Shown: piece by piece, positions 35,216-44,067 of the stretch
Numbering within the stretch: the first letter of the stretch is position 1
Layout: every line of letters begins with the position of its first letter
From: Flaviramulus multivorans
GTDB lineage: Bacteria; Bacteroidota; Bacteroidia; Flavobacteriales; Flavobacteriaceae
Length of the DNA: 64,000 bases
Assembly: GCF_021728415.1 (NCBI RefSeq)
Contig: NZ_JAKKDV010000002.1
Coordinates: 248,001 to 312,000, forward strand
Reading direction: 5' to 3'
Notes under the pieces: model-generated
Databases searched by the model: none
The model's input: only the letters and a program-made list of their open reading frames with translations
What the model was told of the DNA's origin: nothing
Program-made: the position numbers and the translations under genes

Positions 35216-35884
35216 ATGAGTATTTCAGAAAACCTCAACCGTATAAAATCTACTATTCCAAAGCATGTTACTTTGGTAGCTGTTTCAAAAACCAAACCTA
35301 TAAACGATTTAATGGAAGTTTATAATTCAGGTCATCGGGTTTTTGGAGAGAACAAAGTTCAAGAAATGGTAGATAAGTATGACCTTATGCCTAAAGATGT
35401 TGAATGGCATATGATTGGTCATGTACAAAGCAACAAAGTAAAATATATGGCACCATTTGTGAGTTTAATTCATGGGGTTGACAATTTTAAACTTTTGAAA
35501 GAAATAAACAAACAAGCGAAAAAAAATAACAGAACTATTAACTGTCTGCTTCAAATTAAAATAGCTGAAGAAGATTCTAAATTTGGAATGAGTGCAGATG
35601 ATGCTTCAAAAATATTTGCATCTGATAGCTTAAAGGAGTTTAAAAACATTAAGATAACCGGTGTTATGGGTATGGCAACTTTTACAGATAACAAAAACCA
35701 AATTAAAGAAGAATTCAACCGATTAAAATTTATTTTTGATAATTTAAAAGAGCTTGAAACCGAAAACTGTAAACTAGAAACCATAAGCATGGGAATGAGT
35801 GGAGATTACCAATTAGCTATTGCGTGTGGTAGCAATATGATAAGAGTTGGAAGTAGTATATTTGGTAGTAGAAATTATAATTAA
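35216..35884 (+). CDS. YggS/YggS-type PLP homeostasis protein
   Basis: A 222-residue single-domain PLP-binding barrel protein (PLPBP family). The PLP lysine is in LVAVSKTKP near residue 25. FGENKVQEMVDKY, EWHMIGHVQSNKVKYM, GVMGMATF and LSMGMSGDY-like (ISMGMSGDYQLAI) are all present, and IRVGSSIFGSR closes the phosphate site. It has no enzyme activity in studied homologues but buffers free PLP and affects amino-acid pools. Within the plus-strand run between DUF1015 and the DnaQ/GIY-YIG gene. Confidence 0.94.
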   Translation: MSISENLNRIKSTIPKHVTLVAVSKTKPINDLMEVYNSGHRVFGENKVQEMVDKYDLMPKDVEWHMIGHVQSNKVKYMAPFVSLIHGVDNFKLLKEINKQAKKNNRTINCLLQIKIAEEDSKFGMSADDASKIFASDSLKEFKNIKITGVMGMATFTDNKNQIKEEFNRLKFIFDNLKELETENCKLETISMGMSGDYQLAIACGSNMIRVGSSIFGSRNYN

Positions 35885-35899
35885 ATATTTAAGTATTTA

Positions 35900-37264
35900 T
35901 TGTACGCAATATTAGACATAGAAACCACTGGTGGTAAGTATAATGAAGAAGGCATCACTGAAATTGCCATCTACAAATATGACGGACATGAAGTTGTAGA
36001 CCAGTTTATTAGTTTAATAAATCCCGAGCGCGATATTCAACCCTTTGTAGTTAACCTTACCGGAATAAATAGCAGCATGTTGCGTCACGCTCCAAAATTT
36101 TATGAAGTTGCAAAACGGATTGTAGAAATTACCGACGATTGTATTTTAGTAGCACACAATGCCTCATTTGATTATAGAATTTTAAGCACTGAATTTAGAA
36201 GATTAGGTTTTGAATTTGAACGAAAATCGCTTTGTACTGTAGAACTTTCAAAATATTTAATTCCAGATCAACCATCCTATAGTTTAGGGAAACTGGTGCG
36301 CTCTTTAGGCATTCCAGTATCAGACCGACATCGTGCCTCTGGTGATGCTTTAGCAACCGTAAAGTTGTTTAAAATGCTCATTGATAAAGACTCCTCAAAA
36401 AGCATCATTCAACAATCTATAAGATTAAATCCTAAATATCAATTAGAGCCGAGACATATTGATATTATTGCAGAATTACCATCCATTACTGGTGTTTACT
36501 ACATTCATAATACCGATGGAGATATTATATATATTGGTAAAAGCAACAACATAAAAAAACGTATCAATCAGCATTTTACAAATACCAATCAAAAATCAAA
36601 AAAAATACAAGCCCAAGTTTATACAGTAACTTATGAAGCTACTGGAAGCGAACTGGTTGCTCTTTTAAAAGAAAGCGAAGAAATAAAGCGTATAAAACCC
36701 ATTTATAATCGAGCCTTACGACGCTCAATTTTTACCCATGCTCTATATAGCTTTGTGGACGAGAACAACTACGTTAACTTAAAAATTGATGTTGCAGATG
36801 GTAGAAAAAAACCCATAACTACGTTTAGCAATCGACAAAGTGGAAAAAGTTTTATGGTAAATGCTGTTGAAGATTATAATTTGTGTCAAAAACTTACAGG
36901 CCTTTATAAAACCAAAACAAGTTGTTTTAATTATGAAATTAAAACATGTGAAGGCGCTTGTATTCAAAAAGAAACCCCTGAATTATACAACAAACGTGTA
37001 GAAGCATTGATTAACAAAAATAGTTATGCTAATAAAAATATGGTAATTATTGATAAAGGACGTGATGTTGACGAGCGCAGTGCTATATTAATTGAAAATG
37101 GTGTTTTTAAAGGATTAGGGTATTTTAATTTAAATTATCAAATTAACAATTTAGAGATTTTAGAATCCATAATAACCCCGATGCAAAATAACAGAGACAC
37201 GCAACATATTATTCAGAGTTATCTTCGAAAAAATAAGCGTGTTAAAATTGTCAGCATAGATTAG
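35900..37264 (+). CDS. DnaQ-like exonuclease fused to UvrC-type GIY-YIG nuclease domain
   Basis: A 454-residue fusion starting at TTG (no nearby ATG; MYAILDIETTG is exactly the exonuclease N-terminus). Residues 1-170 are a DEDDh 3'-5' exonuclease: DIETTGG, VAHNASFDYRIL and the HRASGDALATV motif with the catalytic His. Residues about 190-280 are a GIY-YIG nuclease: ITGVYYIHNTDGDIIYIGKS. A UvrC-like middle region with Cys residues (CFNYEIKTCEGACI) follows. This arrangement is known as a Cho/UvrC-related protein in several phyla and suggests DNA repair that couples incision with end trimming. Confidence 0.9.
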   Translation: MYAILDIETTGGKYNEEGITEIAIYKYDGHEVVDQFISLINPERDIQPFVVNLTGINSSMLRHAPKFYEVAKRIVEITDDCILVAHNASFDYRILSTEFRRLGFEFERKSLCTVELSKYLIPDQPSYSLGKLVRSLGIPVSDRHRASGDALATVKLFKMLIDKDSSKSIIQQSIRLNPKYQLEPRHIDIIAELPSITGVYYIHNTDGDIIYIGKSNNIKKRINQHFTNTNQKSKKIQAQVYTVTYEATGSELVALLKESEEIKRIKPIYNRALRRSIFTHALYSFVDENNYVNLKIDVADGRKKPITTFSNRQSGKSFMVNAVEDYNLCQKLTGLYKTKTSCFNYEIKTCEGACIQKETPELYNKRVEALINKNSYANKNMVIIDKGRDVDERSAILIENGVFKGLGYFNLNYQINNLEILESIITPMQNNRDTQHIIQSYLRKNKRVKIVSID

Positions 37265-37267
37265 TTT

Positions 37268-39223
37268 ATGAAGAACATTACAATTATCATTTTTTTAATA
37301 ATTGGTTTGAGAGGTGTTTCTCAAGAAAATTATAATCCAGAATCGTTTAACGTGAGTCGTGGTGACATTGAATCAAAAACCTTCCAAAAAGATTCAACAG
37401 CAAATGCCCTTGTAATTTATGAAGAAGGTAATAGCTACGTTGATAAACATGATTATGATTTAAGAACGGATGAAAAGTATAAAATAAAAATATTAAGCAC
37501 CGAAGGCTTTGATAATGCTTCAATCACATTATACCTATACAATAGTGGTAGAAGAAGTGAAAAAGTAAAAGATATTGTTGCCACCACTTATAATTTAATA
37601 AACGGTGAAGTTGTTAAAACTCACCTAGATGAGAAAAACATTTTTAGAGAGGATTATAACGAAAATTACACTTTAGTAAAGTTTACATTGCCAAATATTC
37701 AAGTAGGCTGTGTCATTACATATAGTTACACCTTCATCACTCCTTTTATGTTTAAGTATAAAGAATGGAATTTTCAAAGTAAAATACCAAAGCTTTATAG
37801 TGAATATCGCACTAGCATTCCAGGTAATTGGCTCTACAATATTAAACTAGTTGGTGGGCAAAAATTATCAACCAATACTAACGAAATTAAGAAAAATTGC
37901 CTTGAAATGTATAACGGTGCAAGTGCAGATTGTGGTATTGGAGTTTATGCAATGACAGATATCCCAGCATTTGTTGAAGAAGATTACATGACAGCGGAAA
38001 GCAATTATCTGGCTAGAATTGAATACGAGCTTAAAACCTTTAAAGGAATGGATGGCTCTGTTTCTCATTATACTAAATCGTGGGAAACTGTAGATCATGA
38101 GTTAAAAACCGATCCAAATATTGGAAAACAACTTGGGAAATCTGTTGATTTAGATGATTTATTGCCAGAAAGTATAATTGACGAAAAGGATGCTTTAAAA
38201 AAAGCAAAATCGATTTACCAATTTGTGCAAGAAAATTATACATGGAATAATGAGAATAAAATTTTTAAAGATGTTTCAGTCAAAGATTTAATAAAAAATA
38301 AATCAGGTAATGTAGCTTCCATAAATATATTACTTCACAACCTCTTGGAAGAAAGTGGTATTGAAGTTAAACCCATATTACTTTCTACAAGGAATAATGG
38401 GTTCCCTACTAAAATATACCCTGTTATTTCCGATTTTAATTATCTCATTGTTCAAACTACTATTAATAACAACACTTACTTGTTGGATGCTACTGATAAT
38501 TATTTAAATTTTGGTGATATCCCTTTTAGATGTCTAAATGAATATGGCCGTTTATTAGATTTTAAAAACGGTAGTAAATGGGTTGATTTAATTCCAGCTT
38601 CAAAATCATCAGTCCTTTATAATGTTGAACTCAGTTTTGATGAGAACCAAAACCTAAAAGGAGTTGTGAAAAACAGGAAAACGGGTTACCACGCTTTAAA
38701 TTCGAAAAAAGCATATTTTCCGAATATAAATACCTATTTAGATAATCTCGAAAATAAATCAGCCTTTATTGAAATATATAATCATCAACTTACTAGTAAT
38801 ATTGAAAGTGATCATTTTTCCGAATTATATGACATTGAATATAATCAAGAAGATACCGCAGAAAATTTATATTTAAACCCCTTTGTTATCAAGTTTTTTA
38901 CTGAAAACCCTTTTAAACTTCAAGAAAGAACATATCCAATAGACTTTGGGTATCAAGATAATTACCTATACATTATGAGCCTTGATATTGGAAATGATTA
39001 TATTGTAGAAGAAAAACCTGAAGATATTATAATAGCATTACCTAATAACACGGGAAGTGTTGCATTTTCAACTAAGGTTATAGGTAATAAGGTTAATTTA
39101 ACATTTAAAATTGATTTTAAAGAATCTATATATCCCCCTGAATTTTATCCGTATCTTAAAGAGTTTATGAGTAAAATAGTTGATATTCAAAAAAACACTT
39201 TGATAGTATTAAAGCGAACATAA
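37268..39223 (+). CDS. Secreted DUF3857/transglutaminase-like protein
   Basis: A 651-residue protein with a weak signal peptide (MKNITIIIFLIIGLRGVSQ). Residues about 60-230 match the beta-rich DUF3857 domain (YTLVKFTLPNIQVGCVITYSY). Residues about 290-400 match the transglutaminase-like core (KAKSIYQFVQENYTWN, YLLDATDNYLNFGDIPF). The usual nucleophilic Cys position near NKSGNVASINILLHNLLEES is occupied by small residues, so enzyme activity looks lost. Common in Bacteroidota envelopes, function unknown. Starts three bases after the previous gene. Confidence 0.85.
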   Translation: MKNITIIIFLIIGLRGVSQENYNPESFNVSRGDIESKTFQKDSTANALVIYEEGNSYVDKHDYDLRTDEKYKIKILSTEGFDNASITLYLYNSGRRSEKVKDIVATTYNLINGEVVKTHLDEKNIFREDYNENYTLVKFTLPNIQVGCVITYSYTFITPFMFKYKEWNFQSKIPKLYSEYRTSIPGNWLYNIKLVGGQKLSTNTNEIKKNCLEMYNGASADCGIGVYAMTDIPAFVEEDYMTAESNYLARIEYELKTFKGMDGSVSHYTKSWETVDHELKTDPNIGKQLGKSVDLDDLLPESIIDEKDALKKAKSIYQFVQENYTWNNENKIFKDVSVKDLIKNKSGNVASINILLHNLLEESGIEVKPILLSTRNNGFPTKIYPVISDFNYLIVQTTINNNTYLLDATDNYLNFGDIPFRCLNEYGRLLDFKNGSKWVDLIPASKSSVLYNVELSFDENQNLKGVVKNRKTGYHALNSKKAYFPNINTYLDNLENKSAFIEIYNHQLTSNIESDHFSELYDIEYNQEDTAENLYLNPFVIKFFTENPFKLQERTYPIDFGYQDNYLYIMSLDIGNDYIVEEKPEDIIIALPNNTGSVAFSTKVIGNKVNLTFKIDFKESIYPPEFYPYLKEFMSKIVDIQKNTLIVLKRT

Positions 39224-39248
39224 TTAAACTTTTATTACTTTTGAGTTT

Positions 39249-40178
39249 ATGTCTAAAAAGCCACGTAATAAAAGTTTATCAGGTAGGATTTCCAGAATTA
39301 AAAAGAAATCTAAAATATATTTTCATATAATTATTGACCTTCTATTCTTAAAAAAGAGGGAATTAAGACCTTGGCAAATTAAATTACATGAAATAATATT
39401 TGGAGCAAATACCAAATCTGGAAAATTATTTGATGTTGTTTTATTTTATGTAATTATTGCTAGTATTATTCTGGTAATGCTTGAAAGCGTGCGCGAATTA
39501 GATGCAAAGTTTCACACGCTCTTTAAGGTATTAGAATGGATTATTACCATACTATTTACTATAGAATACATCACTAGAATTATAACCATAAAAGCTCCTA
39601 GAAAGTATATTTTTAGTTTTTATGGCATTGTAGATTTACTTTCTACCATCCCGATGTATTTGTCATTTATTATCGTTGGGTCGCACTCATTAGTTGCCTT
39701 AAGAGCACTCAGGTTGTTACGGGTTTTTAGAATATTGAAACTAGCTCGTTACATGGGCGAATCAACAAATTTTGTTATCGCTTTAAAAGAAAGTCGTGCT
39801 AAAATAGCCGTATTCCTTTCGTTTGTGGTTATTCTATGCATTATTTTAGGAACTCTCATGTATTTAATTGAAGCGCCTGATGCTGGATTTACGAGTATTC
39901 CAAGAAGTGTTTATTGGGCAATTGTAACACTAACAACCGTTGGATATGGTGATATCGCTCCTCAAACGCCAATAGGGCAATTAATTGCTTCGGCCATTAT
40001 GATACTTGGTTATGGAATCATTGCAATTCCAACCGGTATTGTTTCCGCAGAAATGGCTAAAACCAAGAAAAAAGACCCTCCAACTTCAGTTAAATCTTGC
40101 AAAAACTGTTTGTACGACGATCATGCGCATAATGCCGAATTTTGTAGCAAATGTGGTAGTAAATTAGATGATGAATAA
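39249..40178 (+). CDS. Voltage-sensor-type potassium channel with C-terminal zinc ribbon
   Basis: A 309-residue inner-membrane channel. Six membrane segments can be seen; the fourth, LRALRLLRVFRILKLARYM, has regularly spaced Arg/Lys as in voltage sensors. The pore has LTTVGYGDIAP, the potassium filter. Length fits the compact bacterial KvAP-like type. The tail after residue 280 holds two Cys pairs, SCKNCLYD and FCSKCGSKLDDE, forming a zinc ribbon, which is unusual for these channels and may sense or assemble the cytosolic domain. The last 11 bases overlap miaA. Confidence 0.9.
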   Translation: MSKKPRNKSLSGRISRIKKKSKIYFHIIIDLLFLKKRELRPWQIKLHEIIFGANTKSGKLFDVVLFYVIIASIILVMLESVRELDAKFHTLFKVLEWIITILFTIEYITRIITIKAPRKYIFSFYGIVDLLSTIPMYLSFIIVGSHSLVALRALRLLRVFRILKLARYMGESTNFVIALKESRAKIAVFLSFVVILCIILGTLMYLIEAPDAGFTSIPRSVYWAIVTLTTVGYGDIAPQTPIGQLIASAIMILGYGIIAIPTGIVSAEMAKTKKKDPPTSVKSCKNCLYDDHAHNAEFCSKCGSKLDDE

Positions 40179-41079
40179 ATATCTTATTTCAGTTATTGGA
40201 CCTACTGCTATTGGTAAAACAGCCCTTAGTATAAAACTGGCAAAATATTATAATACCGAGATTATCTCAGCAGATTCAAGACAGTTTTTCAAAGAAATGC
40301 ATATTGGCACTGCGGCTCCTACAAAGGTGGAATTATCGGAAGCCAAGCATCATTTCATTCATCATAAATCAATACAAGATGATTACAACGTTGGCGCCTT
40401 TGAAAAAGATGCTTTAGAATGTTTAAACAGACTATTTAAAACTTACAATATAGTTATTATGGTTGGTGGTTCTGGCTTATATGTGGATGCCGTAACCAAA
40501 GGACTAGATGATTTTCCTGATGTTGAAAAAGGTATTCGCACGAAATTAAACGATCAACTTGAAACGAAAGGACTTGAATATTTACAAAAGCAATTAAAAG
40601 AACTTGATATAGATTCCTATAAGTCCATTGCTATAGATAATCCGCATCGCGTCATTCGTGCTTTGGAAATTTGTATTGGGACTGGAAAACCTTATTCTTC
40701 GTTTTTAAACAAAAAGAAAGAAAATCGCTCGTTTAAAACTATAAGCATCGGACTCACTGCCGAAAGAGAAACTATTTACAATCGCATCAACCAACGTGTA
40801 GATATTATGATGCAAAATGGATTGTTAGATGAAGTAAAAACATTGCTTCCTTATAAAGATTTAAATGCTTTAAACACGGTTGGCTATAAAGAACTATTTA
40901 AGTTTTTGGATGGCGATTGGGATTTAAATTTTACGGTTTCTGAAATTAAAAAGAACACGCGCAGGTTTGCGAAACGTCAAATAACCTGGTTTAAAAAGAA
41001 TGAGAACACTTTGTGGTTTGATTATTCAACACCCTTAGATGTTATTGTCGACCGAATAAATAATGCTGTAAAATTTTAA
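40168..41079 (+). CDS. miaA: tRNA dimethylallyltransferase MiaA
   Basis: Adds the dimethylallyl group to A37 of tRNAs reading UNN codons. The 303-residue protein has the P-loop VIGPTAIGKTALSIKLA near residue 9, SADSRQFFKEMHIGTA near 34, VGGSGLYVDAV near 95 and AKRQITWFKK near 268. Two adjacent ATGs (40168 and 40171) are both plausible. Its start lies within the channel gene, so translation is coupled. The family's usual length is about 300. Confidence 0.96.
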   Translation: MMNKYLISVIGPTAIGKTALSIKLAKYYNTEIISADSRQFFKEMHIGTAAPTKVELSEAKHHFIHHKSIQDDYNVGAFEKDALECLNRLFKTYNIVIMVGGSGLYVDAVTKGLDDFPDVEKGIRTKLNDQLETKGLEYLQKQLKELDIDSYKSIAIDNPHRVIRALEICIGTGKPYSSFLNKKKENRSFKTISIGLTAERETIYNRINQRVDIMMQNGLLDEVKTLLPYKDLNALNTVGYKELFKFLDGDWDLNFTVSEIKKNTRRFAKRQITWFKKNENTLWFDYSTPLDVIVDRINNAVKF

Positions 41080-41178
41080 AGTTCATATTTATGAAATAAG
41101 CCATAACAAGAAGTTGATACCAACTGAAATGATTATTGGCGAATTACATCTGACCGATAAAACAATAAAATTAAACAG

Positions 41179-41856
41179 ATGAAAATAAATGAAGATGAAT
41201 TAGATAATCCTGTTTGGAATGCATTAACAGATGTACATACTAATCATGCCATTGACTACGGCAATGTAAAATTTTACCATCCTGAATATGCCCCTTTTGG
41301 TGCTTATATAAATAATCAAGACACTTCTGAAGCCATTCAAAAACATGCGAAATTAATTGATACTTTTTTCGTTGTAGCTAATGAACCTAAATTACCTCCA
41401 AACTTTAAACCGGCTGTAAAATATGTAGGCTTGCAGATGATTATTTATAACAAAATAAATCATCCCATCGAGGAACAAATTATAGAGATAAACAAAACAC
41501 ATTATAATCAATTAATTGAGTTAGTTAAACTGGTTTATCCAGAATATTTTAAACCAAAAACCAATAGTCTAGGAACCTATTATGGCATTTTTAAAAACAA
41601 TAAATTAGTAGCGGTAACAGGTGAACGATTTCAAACTAAAAATTTTATTGAAATAAGTGCAGTCATTACTCATCCCGATCATACTGGAAAAGGCTATGCA
41701 AAACAGCTTATTACTTACACTGTTGATGGTATTTTTAAAAAGAACAAAATACCCTTTTTACATGTGGATGTAACAAATACGGGGCCTATTGCATTATATA
41801 AAAAAATGGGCTTTGTTGTGAGAAGAAAACTTGAGTTTTGGAAGATTAGCCGTTAA
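41179..41856 (+). CDS. GNAT-family N-acetyltransferase
   Basis: A 225-residue protein. The C-terminal half is a GNAT domain: LGTYYGIFKNNKLVAVTGER, then the acetyl-CoA-binding block ITHPDHTGKGYAKQLITYTV near residue 165 and VTNTGPIALYKKMGFVV near the end. The N-terminal 100 residues (FYHPEYAPFGAYIN) are an extra domain typical of the FR47-like subgroup. The acceptor substrate is unknown. Stand-alone gene after miaA; 99 bases separate them. Confidence 0.85.
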   Translation: MKINEDELDNPVWNALTDVHTNHAIDYGNVKFYHPEYAPFGAYINNQDTSEAIQKHAKLIDTFFVVANEPKLPPNFKPAVKYVGLQMIIYNKINHPIEEQIIEINKTHYNQLIELVKLVYPEYFKPKTNSLGTYYGIFKNNKLVAVTGERFQTKNFIEISAVITHPDHTGKGYAKQLITYTVDGIFKKNKIPFLHVDVTNTGPIALYKKMGFVVRRKLEFWKISR

Positions 41857-41886
41857 ATACAGCTTAACATGTAATAAAGAGGGGAA

Positions 41887-43482
41887 TTATTGCATAACCA
41901 CGTTGCTATACTTAGCGTTAACAACAATGCTTTTACCGCTAGCCAAACTACCAGTTGAAAAATTAGAAACATTCTCTTTTGAAGATTTTTTTGGATGTGC
42001 AAATCGAGAGCGGGTTCCCTTATACTGTAAATTATAATCCGTTTTAGGTAAATTAATTATGGCTTTAATATTTTGAAGAATCACATTTAAGTTGCTAAAA
42101 GTATCATCAATATTTAAAATTTTCATATCGCCAATATTACCGTCAACAAGAGCACTTCCAGACAAATTCCCAATATTGATATTTGAAGATATAGCATTTA
42201 ATACTAAATGTTTTACATTCTTTAATTCAGCCTTATCAACATAATTTAAGTTTAGTTCACCCAAATTCCAGTTAGTTATATAAACAGGGGAATAAGAAGC
42301 ATTAATGGAAGTTCTACTTCCATTAATGCTATAAGCTGTAAATTTAGAATATGATAAATCCGCCTTTAGGTTATCAATATTTGTGGCAAACTCAATTTCG
42401 CCATACTTAACATTAACCTTTAATTTTGCACCTTTAGGCATTTTAATCTTAATTGTTTTCTTAACTTTAGAATTAGCTTCAGGACTTACTAATTTTTCAA
42501 CTAAAACACGTCTTTTTTCCGCTAGTTTCGCACGTTCTTCAGCATATTTTTTACGATCCTCTGCCATTTTTTCGTGTGCTTCAGTACGTTTCTCCTTCAA
42601 TTCTTGCATACGTTCTTTTTGTTCTTGAGCCCGTTCAACTTGTGCTTGTATTCTTTCGGCTTGATTTTCCATTTGTTGAGCATAACGTTCTCCCCAAACT
42701 TCCATTTTTTTTGCATAATCTTCTCCCCATTCCTTACCAAATTTTTCGCCCCATGCTTCCATTTTTTTGGCATACTCTTCAGAGTTCATTTTCCCTTCAA
42801 ATTGTTTAGCCCAAGCTTCCATTTGTTTTCCATATTTCTCACCCCATTCTTTGCCAAATTTTTCTCCCCATGCCTCCATTTTCTTAGCATAATCTTTACC
42901 ATAAAGCGATTCAAATTGTTTTGAGTACTCTTTTAAATATTTTTCTCTATCTTTTTCATAAGCATTGTAGTCAAATCGAATACTGTTTACACCTTCTGGT
43001 AATTCTGGTAATTCAGGCATTTCAAAATTCATTTCAGGAATCTCTGACATTTCAAAATTAAAATCGAAATTCATCTCTGGTAAATCTGCAATTTCAAACT
43101 TTAATTCTTTTAACATAGCTTGTAAGGCGTCATTATCGCTTTGCGAATGTGTTCGGTATGCCCAAACTTTTGAATGTGCACCTTTAGTTTTTATTGAAAC
43201 CAAATCGCTAGACCCGTCAATATCCACATCCCATGATTTTAAAATATCTTGAAGTTCTTCTTTACTTAACTCCTCGCCTTCAATAAAAGCTTCAATTTCA
43301 ACGGTACCTTTGTTCCAAGTGTCAATAATAATGTTGGTATGACTGGTGTTTAGGTCAATCGTAACATCTTTATTAACATTAATGGATTGAGATACTTTTG
43401 TTAATTTTTGTTGTGCTATCAAACTTCCTGTTACGAGAAAGCACAGGGCTAATAGTTTTGATTTTATAATTGTCGTGTTCAT
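41887..43482 (-). CDS. Repeat-rich envelope protein of an ECF sigma operon (DUF4097-like C-terminus)
   Basis: A 531-residue secreted protein; the first 23 residues are a signal peptide ending SLIAQQK. Residues about 30-150 are beta-rich (SINVNKDVTIDLNTSHTNII). Residues about 195-330 hold near-identical tandem units such as KKMEAWGEKFGKEWGE and then a charged coiled coil (QVERAQEQKERMQELKEKR). The C-terminus (residues 345-531) resembles the parallel-beta adhesin-like DUF4097 fold. A perfect 15-bp hairpin (42298-42330) lies in the coding DNA. It follows the anti-sigma gene by 12 bases, so it is probably the envelope-stress output or sensor of this operon. Confidence 0.75.
   Translation of the reverse strand: MNTTIIKSKLLALCFLVTGSLIAQQKLTKVSQSINVNKDVTIDLNTSHTNIIIDTWNKGTVEIEAFIEGEELSKEELQDILKSWDVDIDGSSDLVSIKTKGAHSKVWAYRTHSQSDNDALQAMLKELKFEIADLPEMNFDFNFEMSEIPEMNFEMPELPELPEGVNSIRFDYNAYEKDREKYLKEYSKQFESLYGKDYAKKMEAWGEKFGKEWGEKYGKQMEAWAKQFEGKMNSEEYAKKMEAWGEKFGKEWGEDYAKKMEVWGERYAQQMENQAERIQAQVERAQEQKERMQELKEKRTEAHEKMAEDRKKYAEERAKLAEKRRVLVEKLVSPEANSKVKKTIKIKMPKGAKLKVNVKYGEIEFATNIDNLKADLSYSKFTAYSINGSRTSINASYSPVYITNWNLGELNLNYVDKAELKNVKHLVLNAISSNINIGNLSGSALVDGNIGDMKILNIDDTFSNLNVILQNIKAIINLPKTDYNLQYKGTRSRFAHPKKSSKENVSNFSTGSLASGKSIVVNAKYSNVVMQ
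42298..42330 (-). other. Perfect 15-bp hairpin inside coding sequence
   Basis: AGCATTAATGGAAGT (42298-42312) and ACTTCCATTAATGCT (42316-42330) are exact complements with a three-base loop. On the minus strand it encodes SINGSRTSINA in the 531-residue protein, so the hairpin is in the message. Confidence 0.75.
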
Positions 43483-43494
43483 TTTTTGATTTTT

Positions 43495-44067
43495 TTAGAT
43501 GGATTGAATGGCTTCTTCATCAGAAGTGTTTAATTCTTTTAATTGTTCTCTTAATCGATACAAAAGATTTAAACGAAATTTTAAATTATCAATTAATGCA
43601 TTAACCGTTAACTCACTATGACCAGATTCGGTTAAATCTAACGAAAGGCGTTTGTATTCTTTATCAAGCGCATCTAATTGTGTTAAATAACCATCAAACA
43701 AATCTTTGGTTTCTGGTGTATAAGTCATTTTTGACAACTCTAAGTTAATACTAGCTAAATAGTAATCTTCAACCTTTTTTAATCCAGGTGAAATATCACC
43801 CAAAGTTTTAGTTTTTACCGTGTTTGTTGAGGCTACCTCAGTTGGTAAATCTCCATCAGTTTGTGGCTGAAAATATTTAAAAGCTCCAAAACTAAGCCCA
43901 AGTAATACTAAAACACTTGCAGCAATTTGCATCCAATTATACTTAGAGCCTTTTGCTTCTGGTAATGCTTCATTTAACTTATTAAGAAATCGTTCTTGAT
44001 GATTTTCTGGCATCTTTTCATGCGTTATTTTATCATCTTTAAATAACTCTCTAATGTCTCGTGCCAT
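43495..44067 (-). CDS. Membrane-anchored anti-sigma factor candidate
   Basis: A 190-residue protein with an N-terminal cytosolic part (MARDIRELFKDDKI, then ENHQERFLNKLNEALPE), one membrane helix (IAASVLVLLGLSFGAFKYF, near residues 47-65) and a periplasmic helical domain rich in Leu, Glu and Lys. It overlaps the ECF sigma gene by 17 bases, as expected for an anti-sigma factor that holds its sigma at the membrane. There is no clear zinc-binding ZAS motif, so it is assigned by position and topology. Confidence 0.7.
   Translation of the reverse strand: MARDIRELFKDDKITHEKMPENHQERFLNKLNEALPEAKGSKYNWMQIAASVLVLLGLSFGAFKYFQPQTDGDLPTEVASTNTVKTKTLGDISPGLKKVEDYYLASINLELSKMTYTPETKDLFDGYLTQLDALDKEYKRLSLDLTESGHSELTVNALIDNLKFRLNLLYRLREQLKELNTSDEEAIQSI

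Noticed and set aside
42574-42924. 116-residue Phe/Leu-rich plus-strand frame that looks like a membrane protein
   Set aside because: It is the antisense reading of the Glu/Lys/Trp repeats in the sigma-operon protein; the hydrophobicity comes from complementing Glu and Lys codons.
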